Shown piece after piece: positions 41,598-53,169 of a stretch of 64,000 bases of DNA. The translations under genes were made by a program, and so were the position numbers. The DNA comes from Fragilaria crotonensis. Its lineage: Eukaryota; Bacillariophyta; Fragilariophyceae; Fragilariales; Fragilariaceae. Position 1 is the first letter of the stretch. Each line of letters starts with the position of its first letter. The stretch is taken from the NCBI GenBank assembly GCA_022925895.1, contig JAKSYS010000074.1, forward strand, positions 62,001 through 126,000. The letters are read 5' to 3'. Under the pieces are notes generated by a model. That model was given only the letters and a program-made list of their open reading frames with translations, searched no databases and was not told the origin of the DNA.

Positions 41598-41836
41598 TGT
41601 GTACCCCGTCGTGGCCATCCCTTATTCCATGGTGGCGACGATCATGTTATCCTAACCCCATCCCTAGCGCGATACCTTATTTCGGTGCATGTATTCCAAG
41701 TGTGTTTGAACGTTGTGTATCCGTGTTCGACGGTCTGAAAAAGTTTGTCAGTAAAGTTTGTCTCTTCCCGTCACGACTGTATCTATCCTGTGCCATTTTC
41801 ATGTAACGAAGCCATCGCCGTCGTGAGGACGCTGAT

Positions 41837-44421
41837 TTATTTAAAATCTTCCAATGGTTGCTCGCAGTAATGCCTATCGCCTGCTCTTAAGGTTTCCGAT
41901 TGTCGGTGCATTGCAGTTATCTCCGCCGCCTCCGCTTCCCTGATGTGTCGGTTGATGGCATCCTGGTTGTCGTAGCATTGTATTCCGGGCCTTCCATGTT
42001 GTCTGCGTGAGAGCTTGAACGGCTTTAAGAATGTGTGTATGCGGTGAAAACCAGTGTCCGGTTTAGCTGGAGAAGAATCGAACATAGCGTCCTCCGCCAT
42101 GAATCGCCACTCGACACTCAAGTACCCTTTGACTGCGTTATCCCATCCAATCGTCAGCTGATCACTTAAAGCTACACGCAGGCGTTCGTGGAATTTAGAC
42201 GGAATTTGATCGAACGGAGGATCGTATACTGCAATGCCCTCCACCCAGGAGATGATGCCATCTCGTAGGATTTGAAACACCGGGTGGGGTTCCTTCGGGG
42301 ACATTGTTTTCCTGAAAGTTTGTAGACCTTTTTCGTGGTCCAATTCGATCGGCATTGAAGGACGTGCTGTGTCGTCTCGTCCGTCGTCTTGCAGCACGGA
42401 CATAATCGAAGCTGGGGATCCTTGACCTTTGCGTTACGTATCCTCGTTACGCCCGTATGCCATTGGTTGAACATGAATTTTGTTTGCGCCACCTGTGCAG
42501 CCGGTGGTAATCGTCTATAGAAACGCCCGAGAGCTTCCACGTCGATTCGGTTCCAGGTGGCATTCGACCACCGATTTTGCGATTGGATATGCAACCGCAA
42601 GTGATAGCCGTTTATGTGGAATCGAATACTGGACTCGACCTGGGATACCAATCGAACCCCGTTAAGCAATACCGTGACTCGTGCTTCAGGAGTGTGATCT
42701 GTTTTCTCAATTGATTGTCGTTTGTTGGATTGTTCGCGATACCATGTTGCCAGAGAATCAACGTGATTGTTACGGATGACATCCCGATTATGCCCATTAC
42801 AGACATCGTGTCGCACCGTTTGATGGCCTTTGATCCACTTCGTCGTTATTTTCCGACGAAGGAACTTTGTTTCCGATCGAATGACTCCCAGATAATCAGA
42901 GTTTGCAGGTTGACGTGTTTGGTTGATGATGATTTAGTTTCCGCACCACGTTGTTTATCGCGGTTTGACTGTCCGTTACCCATCGGAACGTGCATTTATG
43001 ACGATGTCCCCAGTGTCGGTGTAACAATGAGAGAAACAGGAGAGCTGCCGCGTATCCACCGAGTTCGCATCTCGTAGAACTAGCGGTATCGTACGGTCCA
43101 TCGATAGGTCCAGCCCTTCGCAGAGAATGTCATTCTTTGGTGTCGTCACGCTCCATCCAACGTACCTTTGCGACCTTTCAGACCGCCGTCCGAAGCAATC
43201 GTAAGAATTTGTTTGCGTTGGCATTCTTTCCAAAGCGTGTCCTCGTCGGATGTAAAATTGATGTGAGACAAGAGGCGTCGCGTGTTCCTTGGTAATCGTT
43301 TGAGTCTCGACGATAGGGTCAATGCGTCGTCTTGTTGTTGCGAAGATTCCATGCTGACTTGGGTCTTCAGATCCTTCAGTGTGCTTTGGGGTGCTACTCT
43401 CCATGCCCTGCCGTACCTGAGAAATTGTGACGCTATATACCGTCTCCACAGGCGCTGCTGTTTCACAGTCGGATTTTGTTGCCTCGGCCACGTCGGATTG
43501 ACAACAAAATCTGTAGGTCGTATGCCGTCAAGTGCCCATGCTGCAATCTTAGAAGGTTCATGGCAATCCACCATATCGGCTATCGTCGTCACTTGGAGGA
43601 ACAGTCGTATGAGATTGATATCGGTCTGTTGTTGCGTTGTATCCCTTCAAACGGATTGAGTTCATGATGTACTGGTCATGTGGACCCCGAAGTGGAAGCG
43701 AGAGGACATTTGTGATGTCCATGCTAATGTTGTGATTGGACATGAACTGACGCATTGAAAGGATCCAAGTCGGCGTGAGATACGGTATATGTATACTCGG
43801 TTCCGCTAGTAGTTGCATGGGGACGCCCGATTCGAGTTGTGATGCTTGAAGTTGAAGAAGAAGCAACTTCCCGACTTCTGTGTTGCCGTAAACCTCGTGA
43901 CGAAAATATTTAATCATTTCAATGCCTCCCTCTGTGCGAAGGTCCATGAGTCCTAATCCGCCCATGGATATGGGACCGTGACACAGCGACCGGTAATTTG
44001 CTGGAGAGTCCCAGTTTTTGCACAATCGTCGGAATGATTTTTGTCTGCACCTGAGCCAATTCTTCTTCGTCCACCGCTACGGCTGGCAGTGAATACCTCA
44101 TGGCCGGATCGTATATAGTGCGATGGAAAACTCGAATGTCGCCAGGAGTTAATCGAGGTGATTTGAGGTAACCTGCGAATTTGTCAGCCTTGGCTTTCAG
44201 AGCTTTGATATGTGCCGAGAAATCCCCTGACGGTGTTTGATGCACACCAAGAATCCTTGCAGGCTGGTTGATGTCTTGTCGTCGAATTTTCGCCCTTTGA
44301 TGATGGGATAATGACCCCTGATATAAATTGATGGAGGGATCGGAGAGGGACGATGTGCGCATTTGTGGTCGACCATTGCGCCAGTCCCAATACATAATGT
44401 ACCAGGAACATTTCTTCAGAT
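41837..44421 (-). pseudogene. LINE copy 1 ORF2, C-terminal part: RT connection, RNase H, zinc motif
   Basis: In several frames on the minus strand: the region after the RT (LSHHQRAKIRRQDINQPAR, about 44300), WILSMRQFMSNHNISM (about 43755), RLWRRYIASQFLRYGR (about 43450), the RNase H start LTIASDGGLKG (about 43190), its end NHVDSLATWYREQS (about 42750), and a zinc motif CPCCKTTDETTQHVLQC (about 42400). Stop at 41837. About six frame changes are needed. The plus-strand ORFs here are shadows. Confidence 0.8.
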
Positions 44422-46140
44422 TAAGAGCTCCCCCTGAAAAAATGGAGAAGTTGTTCCCATGTCTGTGCGACCGTTTCTAGTGCTGTTGTCAATTCATGGA
44501 TCGATTTTGTACCATCATCTGTTATCCCGATAGCTGTGTCATCGACAAACGCGTCCACCAGTCGTCTATGAGTAATAGAGCCATCCACTGATCGAAAGCT
44601 TATGCGATCGGGAATAACACGTTCCAACGTATTCAGCAGAAGTACCACGAGTGATAGCCACACCGATGGTGATGCCCCGCTTCCTTGGCCAGTACCGAAA
44701 AGAGGTTCCAAAGGCGTACCGCTGTACGACTCTTCTGATACTCCGTACACCGTTTTCACCATGTATTTCATCAATTCGAGAGATGTTGCATGAGTACGGA
44801 TGGCCTCTGGCGGCATCCCGCACCTTCGAGCTGCCAACATACCCAATGCTACAATAATTCGATCAAAGCATGCCGACGCATCGTTATCGAAACGAGCGTA
44901 GTTGATTTTGAGGACTCTGCACAGGTCGGTGGTGAGTTGGTTTAACATTACTGGGTCCATTGTTGTTCGTCCCGGAACTGATCCATGTTGACCATCATTT
45001 AATAGATGGAGTCTGACCGAACGTCTGACCAGACGGGATCCCCACATTATTTTGAGAAAAAGGTTGTAATCAGCCTCGAACAGATGTATAATCCGCAGGC
45101 GGTTGATTTGAGGTCGTCCAGGGTCTTTTTCTATCATCACATTCACAGCATTACTCCATCGCGGTATAGAAATCCCTCGTGAGATTGCTATATTCATAAA
45201 CTTGCGGAAACACTCCAATAGCATTGTATCCTGAATCATTGCCTTATAGTGACCCAAATGCCTCCCAGACGGAGACGTGGTTGTCGTCTCCTTCCAGGAT
45301 TTGAAACCCCTTACGATATCTGCTGAGGTTATGTCGCAGGGTATTGGTCCGCTTTCAAGTACTGAACCCGGTATTTGGAATGAAGCAAGAAACTCTCGTA
45401 ACAGTTCGCGATCTCCATACCACTCCTCCGGGATTTCGCCTTGCAATAGAGCCTCCGATTCCGGGGAGAGGCTCGTGAACGTGAGTGCGTCATGTATCAA
45501 TCCATGTCCGCACGGTGATTCAGCAGCTGCTCGGAAAGCTTCTCTGTTGAAGCTCAATAAATGTGCCTCGATATCTTCCCGTGTGATCACAGTATCCCAA
45601 ATGAGATTGTCAGGGCAACTGTGTTGGAGTAGATTGTGAACTTGTCCGGGGGGTGTAACATCGCTCGATTCCGGGTGTCGAGGAACCAATACCTGAGAAA
45701 GAGCCGAATACTCGGTCGGTTTGACGATCTGCCTGAGTTTACCAAAGAGTTGTCTACTGGTTTCGCCAAGTAGAGTCCTTTTTACAATCCGAGCTTTTCT
45801 TGCCGATTCTGTTTTTGTAAGAGGATTGTTGTCCATTTCGTAGGTTTCGAGCAATTCCGCATAATTGTTGTTGTGTAGCTCGGACGCGTCCTTCTGAGTT
45901 TTGCGCAGTACTTTTGTCGCCTGATTAAGTCGTTTCCGTACCTCACATATTGGTAACTCTATCGAACGGTCGGGGAGCACGAAAGATGGATCGCAAGATT
46001 GTATCTGTCTCTCCCAGCGGCTAAATGTATTGTAGTAATCTTCCCGTACTGATGTTCTCGTAATCGCAGTTTCCAATATCGCATCAACACTCCCGCATTG
46101 CGTAGCCGTGGCGACCATTTGTAGAGTTTTGGTCTGACGC
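44421..46140 (-). CDS. LINE copy 1 ORF2, reverse transcriptase domain
   Basis: A 565-codon open frame (46118-44421). Motifs in order: RLRIIHLFEADYNLFLK, FDNDASACFDRI (first catalytic Asp), GTGQGSGASPSVW, and FVDDTAIG with the catalytic Asp pair at about 44545. The frame ends in a stop shortly after FVDD, so thumb, RNase H and C-terminus lie in other frames. The start codon at 46118 is not the natural ORF2 start. Confidence 0.88.
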
Positions 46141-46193
46141 GTAAAGAATTCTCAGCTTTAGCATCGCACGTCCTTGATCATCATCCCATGCAG

Positions 46194-47535
46194 TCAAAAT
46201 TTCCGAACCTGCTGTCGTGTCATCGCTCGATGTGTTTTGAACAGTGTATCGATTCGCTCTTTCATTCGGTGATCTGAGTAATACTCTCGAATCGCCTTGT
46301 GGTATCTTTCCGTTAGTTCTGGATTGCCGCTCTTAAGAGCACGTCGATGGATCGTTGGTAAGGAGGTCTCTGTAACGTCCGCCCCAAAGAGAGATGACAG
46401 ATTGATATCAATGTACAGAGCCCTATGGTCCGATTGTGGACCTTCGAAGTAAGATAGAGTACCTTGACGACTCATAGCGTTACGAGTTCGAGGGCAACCA
46501 AACATATAATCGATTCTCCTATTTGCAGACCCAATGAAAGTTGACGGTGCAGGAGTCAGCCGATGTAGGTCTTCAAGGTCCTGGGACATTAGCATGTTTT
46601 CGAGTCGGTGATCTCTCTCAAGAACTGCGTTCGAGTCCATCATAAGCAGTAGGGCATGTCCTTGCTCGCGCAATTCTCTTAACTTAGATGAAATATCCGT
46701 CAAGAAGTTTGTCCTAGGTTGTGGGTGTTGTTCTCCTTGCTCCTGATAGTACACGTATTCTCTATGGAATGTACTTCCTAGGGGCTGAGGATATGGAGCT
46801 CGCGCATGTACGGTAACCAGTAATAATGCTAAACTTCTGACCGTCTTTTCCGATCAGCGTGAAACCACTCCACCTACCAAGACCAGTTGGATCCGTTATT
46901 GGTGGACCAAAACCGCTGTCGTTAATGCGCCTCGAACCAGTTGGAGGACTCCCCAGCGTGGAAGGTTTCCCTGTCATGGAGAGGATCAATCGCGACAGAT
47001 GGCGAACCGAAGACTGTTTTCCGTACTGGAATTGCCTTTGGACGCACTGTTTAAAAGCATTTCGCAAGTGCGTATGTTGCCAGCCCAAATTTGTTTCAGC
47101 CATACCAAAAATGTCCACAGAGTACGATAGCATGGATGATAGAAAGTACCGATAGTCGGAACCTTCCTGTGTGGATGTAAGACCTTTGACGTTTTGAAAC
47201 ATCACTCTCGTTGTGTTCGGAGCCTTGTAAACAATAGCGTCGCCAAAACTTTGATCTGCCACCGGATCCACTGTGCGTCGAATCGTTAGACGTCCTGGAC
47301 GCTGCTTTTGAAACAGCAAAACCTGAGACGGTGGTATGGGAGGATGCCTGTCGATCCCTCGAGATGTGTAACGACCTCTGTTAATGAAGGTCGGAATATC
47401 GCCGGTAGTCTCCTCGGATCTGTTGGATGTATTCCTGAAAATGCCATGGATATGTTCCTGGCGTGTTGCTTCCGCAGCACCGTCCTGACTTCCTTCATGA
47501 GTTTGCCTTAGCGTAAATGCCGTAGTAGGATTCAT
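46194..47535 (-). pseudogene. LINE copy 1 ORF2, N-terminal apurinic-type endonuclease (frameshifted)
   Basis: ORF2 probably begins at ATG 47535, 22 bp after the ORF1 stop. Endonuclease motifs: RVMFQNVKGL (about 47200), GMAETNLGWQ with the metal-binding Glu (about 47095), then after a frame change near 46820 MDSNAVLE (about 46640), RRIDYMFGC (about 46520) and the catalytic SDHRALYID (about 46430). The family nicks target DNA to prime reverse transcription. Confidence 0.85.
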
Positions 47536-47557
47536 GTTTTGTGTGGTTGACTGCTGC

Positions 47558-50503
47558 CTATGACTCAAAAGGGAGTTTCCAGTCGTTGATATTCTGATCG
47601 GTGAAGGCGTCATCATTCGTTGTCGCCTCCTCTGGATCACTTTGTTGGTTGTATTGAGTGTCCAGATTAGGCAAAATTGATGAGCTGTCGTCGGATGCAT
47701 CCATTGTTGATGATATGTCCGGAGGTGCGGAATGTGGTTGAAAGGTCACAAGAGTTTCTTCCTCCAATTCATCCTCAAACTCGGTTGACCCCAAGGACAT
47801 TTCCTCTAGTTCGTCGTGAAGTGATCGCGACTTTTTCTTCGTCGGTGAATTGGCTTGTAGAGATTCATTCCTGTCCGTAGGCTCCACATGGTTGATAGAG
47901 GGACTGTCAGATTTCTGCACGAGATTGAAGTGAAGTCGATTGACCCCGACGTGTTCAGTGCTCTCCGTCAGATCGCGCATGTCCATGAGTGTCCGTCGCC
48001 GTGTTGGATCCTTAGTACCAGTGGTCCGGTTGTGTTCGGTGCCTTTAACCTGATGTTCGTGTTCGCCTTTTACTATTGTTGCTGTGAGTACCTCGATCCG
48101 GGTGGCCATGCGATCAATAACATCCATCAATTTTGACACTCGGATGTTCAGATCTACAATTTGAACATGGGAGTCTTGTTGGCGTTCCATCGTGACTGCG
48201 AGTTTGTCTCGGCTATCGTGTAAAACTGCATCCATATCGTCGATCCGGCCCAGTTTGGACTCGATGTTGTCTAATCTGGTTGCGGTTTGGGACGTGAGAG
48301 TGGAAGTCTCCGCCGTTTCCTGCTGTTGACGTCGAAATAGAGCTTCCAACTCGTTTAGGCGTCGTGTGGTGTCAGAAGACATGACCGATGCGGTAGCCCT
48401 GGACTGTGTCGCTGATTGAGTAAAGGCAGTGTTGTCATCACCATGCTCCAAATTGTTTGGTACCGAAGATTGAGCCGCTCCTGTGGGCAGCTTGGATGCC
48501 TTTGGGCCAGCTCGTTTTCCTCGTGAACGTTGGGTGGTGGAGAGGTCCTCTGCGTTATCCACCTCTGTCGTGATACCCCGCACCGATGATGGTGCATTTT
48601 TCCATATATCCTTTGATGACATCTGGCCTAAAAGATCCAAGTTCTTTTGAGTAGAGTGATCGATATGAATGACTGACGGTAATCCGGATAGACTGTCACG
48701 GAATCGAGCTTCGCGCTTGCCAATGGGGTTAAGTCTCAATCGATATTGCCGAAGGTGATCGGCAGCTTGCTGGGCGTACTGCCTTGGGACTAGCAAATAG
48801 GCTTTTTGGTCGTAGCCTCCGTTCACGACTTCACATCGAGCCGCGGGATCATCAACGTCCTGAAAAATTGTGCGCGCCCATTCCCTTGTGGAACGTTCAA
48901 CAACCGTGCCATTTTCAAAAATTTCTTTCCGGATTTTATCCAAGTTGATCAGTGTTGGAAATAACGGAAAGGATTTGAGCGTTTTGGCGTAAACATCTTG
49001 CATCTCAAAGTATTCGCTAATCTGCGATGGTTGCAGTTGAGCGAGTGCAATACGTGGAAGAAACAAGGGAGAGTTATGTCCAGTCAAAAGAGCGGAGAGG
49101 GCCTGTGACAATGGTGACACGTGAGTTTCACCGCACTGAATCACAAGATGGTTAATCTTTTGTTCCATTGGTGTGCGATGGAAGAGAATAATGTCGAAAA
49201 AAGGGGTTTCCTTGGGTAGTTGTTGACGTAGACTCTGTAGGAAGTGGGTGCGTTGGGTAGTTCTAGCAGCTTTGAAAAGAATGTAACCGGCTGTTACAAT
49301 TTTTCCGCTAGTTGTGGTGGAATTGGAGATTTTCACTTGTACTTTGTGCTCAGCAAGCTTGGTTACTGTGTTCTCTTTGTTTCTCCATTGGCAGGGAAAT
49401 TTCGCTGCGAAGCAGACACGAGCTCCAAAAATGATTTGGGAGGTAGCCGACAGGAATGCAATGTTCGGTGAGAGAAATTCTCTCAGCTCACCTGGTGACA
49501 GAGTAGTTATCTCTGAGGAAAGCAAGAGATCACGACTTTCCCATCGATAGAAAAAACAGTCATTGTCTGGGAACAACTCGCACAACATTGCATGAACATC
49601 TGTCAACCAAAGGGGAGATTGTTCGTTGTAACGAGAAAAATCTCCTTGTGGCGACCATCGGAAAGTAAGTCGATACGTTCCGTCGTTCGTGGGAACATTG
49701 AGGTCTGGGTTAAACACCGACTGTTTTTCCACAGTGAATGAGGTATCGGAGGCTGTAGTGCTGTTGGAGGATGTGGTTTTCTTGTTCGGAGAACCGCAAT
49801 CATCCGTGGAGGTAGGCATGTTGGTGGTAGATAGATCACGTACGGGCGAATTGTCCTCTGTGCGCTCGAAAGTACTGAACGATACGTTGGCAGAGTCTGT
49901 GGTGAAAGATTCGGGTGGAACTTTGGATGCATTCAGGGTGTTGGGCGAGGAAGCCCTCTGCTGGGTCTTTTGCTTCTTCGATCCGACCTGTGTCCATTGG
50001 GTCACTTCGATATCCATAATGTCACGATCACCTTGTACGTAGTCTGTCCATGACATGTCAATCGTATTGATGGCGAGATATTGCGGAGCATGGCGCTGGA
50101 GATATGGCTGAGATACATCAGTGGCCCATGCCGACAAAGTTTTGGAAATCTCCAGTTTTCTGTCGACATGATACATAAAATTATACCATACCATTCTATG
50201 GCAGATGATCGGGTCAGCACTGTACTTCATCCACAACGTATCGAACTTTGTGCAGTCGTCGTACACAAAGAAGCCCAGAGTCACATATCGAGACCAGTTC
50301 TGCGGTGTTCCATGTTGCTTGTAGGCATGTGCGTTGGCATCTCGTCTGTATCGTTCTTCGACAGAGAACCAGTCTACGCCTGCAGTTGGCCTCGGGATGG
50401 CTTTCCACTCCGTCGTATAAAAACCATACGTCGGATGATGCGGATCATGGTACGCCGCGGGGTCGGGAGGGGACGGGAGCGCCGCATGGGCGGTCATGGT
50501 CAT
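47558..50503 (-). CDS. LINE copy 1 ORF1 protein, 981 residues, unknown family
   Basis: Intact frame. ATG 50503 (MTMTAHAAL, context accATG) is chosen because the codons upstream to 50545 contain no ATG. The N-terminal third has aromatic-rich blocks (HPTYGFYTTEWKAIPRP, MVWYNFMYHVDRKLEIS). The middle is Ser/Thr-rich and then globular (FRWSPQGDFSRYNEQSP, LLVPRQYAQQAADHL). A coiled coil spans about residues 690-800 (RRLNELEALFRRQQQETAET and following), and the tail is acidic. A long ORF1 with a coiled coil would be an RNA-binding chaperone by analogy. No CCHC knuckle or RRM is obvious, and the length is far above the usual 300-500 residues. Confidence 0.85.
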   Translation of the reverse strand: MTMTAHAALPSPPDPAAYHDPHHPTYGFYTTEWKAIPRPTAGVDWFSVEERYRRDANAHAYKQHGTPQNWSRYVTLGFFVYDDCTKFDTLWMKYSADPIICHRMVWYNFMYHVDRKLEISKTLSAWATDVSQPYLQRHAPQYLAINTIDMSWTDYVQGDRDIMDIEVTQWTQVGSKKQKTQQRASSPNTLNASKVPPESFTTDSANVSFSTFERTEDNSPVRDLSTTNMPTSTDDCGSPNKKTTSSNSTTASDTSFTVEKQSVFNPDLNVPTNDGTYRLTFRWSPQGDFSRYNEQSPLWLTDVHAMLCELFPDNDCFFYRWESRDLLLSSEITTLSPGELREFLSPNIAFLSATSQIIFGARVCFAAKFPCQWRNKENTVTKLAEHKVQVKISNSTTTSGKIVTAGYILFKAARTTQRTHFLQSLRQQLPKETPFFDIILFHRTPMEQKINHLVIQCGETHVSPLSQALSALLTGHNSPLFLPRIALAQLQPSQISEYFEMQDVYAKTLKSFPLFPTLINLDKIRKEIFENGTVVERSTREWARTIFQDVDDPAARCEVVNGGYDQKAYLLVPRQYAQQAADHLRQYRLRLNPIGKREARFRDSLSGLPSVIHIDHSTQKNLDLLGQMSSKDIWKNAPSSVRGITTEVDNAEDLSTTQRSRGKRAGPKASKLPTGAAQSSVPNNLEHGDDNTAFTQSATQSRATASVMSSDTTRRLNELEALFRRQQQETAETSTLTSQTATRLDNIESKLGRIDDMDAVLHDSRDKLAVTMERQQDSHVQIVDLNIRVSKLMDVIDRMATRIEVLTATIVKGEHEHQVKGTEHNRTTGTKDPTRRRTLMDMRDLTESTEHVGVNRLHFNLVQKSDSPSINHVEPTDRNESLQANSPTKKKSRSLHDELEEMSLGSTEFEDELEEETLVTFQPHSAPPDISSTMDASDDSSSILPNLDTQYNQQSDPEEATTNDDAFTDQNINDWKLPFES

Positions 50504-50597
50504 GGTGGGGATGCTACGCGACAACTTCCTATTCGGGATACGCAATTACGAACGGCGGACAGAACGTACTTGCGCAAAACTAAACTAGAAAATTGTG

Positions 50598-50610
50598 TGT
50601 CCCGAGGTAT
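50598..50610. repeat. Target-site duplication of LINE copy 1, right
   Basis: TGTCCCGAGGTAT, identical to 41530-41542. Confidence 0.9.
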
Positions 50611-50720
50611 TGAATAATCACAAGGTTGTATTTAGAAACGGCAACGTGAAGCAGGTTCTGACCACACGAGTCCCTCGCGAGTGGATTCAGCGACCCTGAT
50701 GCCTGATGCCCTGATGCCAT
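50598..50720 (-). pseudogene. Ankyrin-repeat gene, 5' part
   Basis: ATG 50720 opens MASGHQASGS and leads to CGQNLLHVAVSKYNL, a typical ankyrin helix pair. At the LINE junction the frame continues into the 3' part (41542 downward). Short CTGATGC direct repeats lie at the start codon. The start is tentative because nothing upstream was recognised. Confidence 0.65.
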
Positions 50721-51062
50721 GATGCCACATCACGACGGATTTGGTCAAGCGGACGTCTCACTACGACATGCTGACAGTAGCTTGTACTCCGTACTCCGTG
50801 CATTTAGACTTTGCTGTACCAGTCATGCTGCGTGACTAGTAGATAGCATGTCAAACGCGAGCGAGGAAAGGACGGGTCCCCGATTAGGTTTCACCAATTT
50901 GACGTCAGCGCCCACGTCACAAACAGTAGAAGTACTGACGTCTTTATCGTTCAAACGTACTCCGAGTACCAACATACATAGTACCGGAAGAGCTGTACTG
51001 GATTGACGTTCGTACTGTGTCACTGGTTACTTGTTTGCGGACCACGAGACTGCGCTCTTCCA
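50721..51062. other. Intergenic, presumed promoter of the ankyrin gene
   Basis: GTAC-rich, with one short minus-strand frame (50823-51023) that I do not recognise. Confidence 0.4.
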
Positions 51063-51312
51063 GGAGGTTCCGGAATTTCGGCTCTTTTATGTGTCTCGTA
51101 ACTTTTACGCAGATTATTTACCAGAAATTTGTTCGACAAACATCTAAATAATTCCACGTTTCCAAAATGATAGAATATCTTCTGTTGATACACTATAATT
51201 AAAACCGTGCTTTATTTTGGAACTGTTGTTTACATCGTTTGTTATGACAAGTACGACATCGATTCAATGTCTTGGATGAACTAGTGCTATGTAGGGATAT
51301 TCAAAAAAGACG

Positions 51313-51402
51313 TTGGCTCTTGAGCCACTGGCTCTTGAGCCATTGGCTCTTAAGCCATTGGTTCTTAAGCCAGTGGCTCAAGAGCCACTGGCTCAAGAGC
51401 CA
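51313..51402. repeat. 90-bp array of six 15-bp palindromic units that is itself palindromic
   Basis: Six consecutive 15-bp units of the form (N)TGGCTCTTGAGCCA, each a near-perfect palindrome. The first half uses CTTGAGC or CTTAAGC and the second half the complement CTCAAGAG, so the whole 90 bp is also a near-perfect inverted repeat. Confidence 0.9.
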
Positions 51403-51607
51403 ATTTACCTCGTCCAACTAGTCGAGGAACGTGTTTTCTTTAAATGAGAACTCGCCACACGGGAACGGAAAAAATGACAGGTCATCTAAGGTCGATGGTA
51501 TGCGTATGCATGTCTCCTATTGGTATGACATAAAGTGCGAGCACTTTTGAGGACGAGTTCTATGACACACAAAAACGTGTGTTCTTGAGTTTGACTTCGC
51601 CGGGGCT

Positions 51608-51690
51608 GTTGTTCAGCCGTTGGCTCTTGAGACAACGGCTTTGAGCCAATGGCTCTTGAGCCATTGGCTCTTGAGACAACGGCTGCCGAC
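51608..51690. repeat. Second palindrome array in the foldback element
   Basis: AGCCGTTG...CAACGGCT stems enclose further GGCTCTTGAGCC palindromes; the outer CAGCCGTTG and CAACGGCTG are exact inverses. Confidence 0.8.
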
Positions 51691-51943
51691 ACTTCAAATG
51701 TCGAATATCCTTAAGTAGGATTTTTATAAAACGCCGATTCCGTTGTCGCATAGTCTAATCTCAAGTTCTTTAGTTTCAGCTCAAAATTTGTCACGTCATG
51801 AGATTGATGTACCTAATGATCCGGACATTTGAAGTGATGGAACGTGGAATATTTGTCCGGCGTGACGAACGAAGTTGTAGAATTAGTATCCGTAGCCAGT
51901 AGTAGACACTTATAGGTAAAAGAGCCGAAATTCCGGAACCTCC

Positions 51944-53169
51944 AGAACTCCACAAAAGGCGCGCAACTATTGGCAAGTACAAAGTACCGGCGGCAGTAGG
52001 TCTACTAGAGAGGGGATTGCTTCAAAACAATCCAAAAGTTGCTCGGTATCCTCTGTATTATGTTCCGACGTATCCCGAGTCCTCTTGAGTATCTGCAAAG
52101 ATATGTGATGCATTATGAATACATGGTCAACAAGCTGAGTGTTGCCTCACCAAGCACATTCGCAAATCGTGCCACAAATCACTTGGAGTATATGACATAG
52201 TGCTGAATCCCTTCATCAATGACGTTCTGAGTGTGATTCGCGTCGACAAAATTCGAATGCTCCATCCAGCCCATTGCCGAGCACACATCACATGAAACGT
52301 GGAACTCAAGGACTTGTGTGGCCTGTCCAATCTGGCTAGCATCGACGAGGCGAACGTGTCAGAAGTGACCTGAACAGCCTGCACTTCATCAGCAGTGGGA
52401 AAGCTCGATACGTGTCTGTCTGCGTCTTGCTGTCTTTTCCTTCGGCTGACCGTCAACGCTGATGCTACTTGCTTTCGATTGCACCGCCGCCCTGATTGCA
52501 ACCACCCACCCGCCTGTGTGTCCCAATGGACAATCACCCTGGAAAAGCTCCTCCCATAATCGGAGCGAAGACCTTGATAGTCAGCGGCGGTGACCGTTTT
52601 GCAACATCATTGGTGAAAGGAGTTGGCGGCAGAGGCCATATAGTCGGTATTGCCTGCCTTCTAGGTGAGAATGTATTTAAGCGACAGGAAGAAATGAACC
52701 AGGAAGGTTGTTTCGTTATCGACGAGTGTGCGGCTATACAAAAGTTCGAGTAACGACTGGCAAAAGCACGAGGCCGCAAAATCCTCCACTCCAGTGTATC
52801 GGAACGTATCGCAAACACTGTGCAAGGCCTTGGATCACTAGAGCATCTTTGAGCTTAAATCGACTCACTCGTTCGGCAGCACCGTCTTTCTGACATTGGA
52901 AAACTAAGTTAACTTTGAATGGTCTGGACAAATTACCCCGGTATCACAGCGTTTGGTAGCAGTGCACCCAAAGGTGTCCAGCAAGGTTTCTCCGAATAGT
53001 TATCATGAACATTTATCAGCCTGTCCAACGAAGATACTAATGCATTCGAAGAAAATTTTGGAAAGCTCGAGGGACTACTGATATGAGTCTCAACTGAGCA
53101 CCGCGTTGGCGCACATGTCAAGATTTTGAACGGCCTCGAGCTCATCGCATCGAATGCCAGCGGCTAGTG
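51944..53169. other. No gene firmly recognised; possible upstream part of the ATM-like pseudogene
   Basis: Plus-strand frames with protein-like composition (for example DIVLNPFINDVLSVIRVDK near 52220 and IANTVQGLGSLEHL near 52830) precede the recognisable kinase region and may be decayed HEAT/FAT sequence, but I cannot align them. Confidence 0.3.

Larger units (their letters stand above)
41543..50597 (-). mobile_element. Full-length 9.05-kb non-LTR retrotransposon (LINE) with very large ORF1
   Basis: Bounded by 13-bp target duplications, so both ends are defined. In the element's orientation: 5' UTR about 94 bp (50597-50504), ORF1 (50503-47558, 981 residues), a 22-bp gap, then ORF2 from 47535 with apurinic-type endonuclease, RT, RNase H and a C-terminal zinc motif down to 41837, then a 3' UTR of about 294 bp. 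ORF2 is broken by frame changes. A second, 5'-truncated relative is at 54934-57291. The order endonuclease-RT-RNase H fits the I/Tad-like side of LINE diversity, but the clade is not resolved. Confidence 0.93.
51063..51943. mobile_element. Inverted-repeat (foldback/MITE-like) element with internal palindrome arrays
   Basis: A perfect 27-bp terminal inverted repeat (51063-51089 against 51917-51943), and further inverted similarity inward (AATTCCACGTTTCCA near 51155 against its inverse near 51840). No target duplication was found and there is no transposase; the only ORFs are short. The interior carries two arrays of GGCTCTTGAGCC-type palindromes. Confidence 0.7.

Noticed and set aside
51313-51690. 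CRISPR array
   Set aside because: Units are contiguous palindromes without unique spacers, and the genome is eukaryotic.
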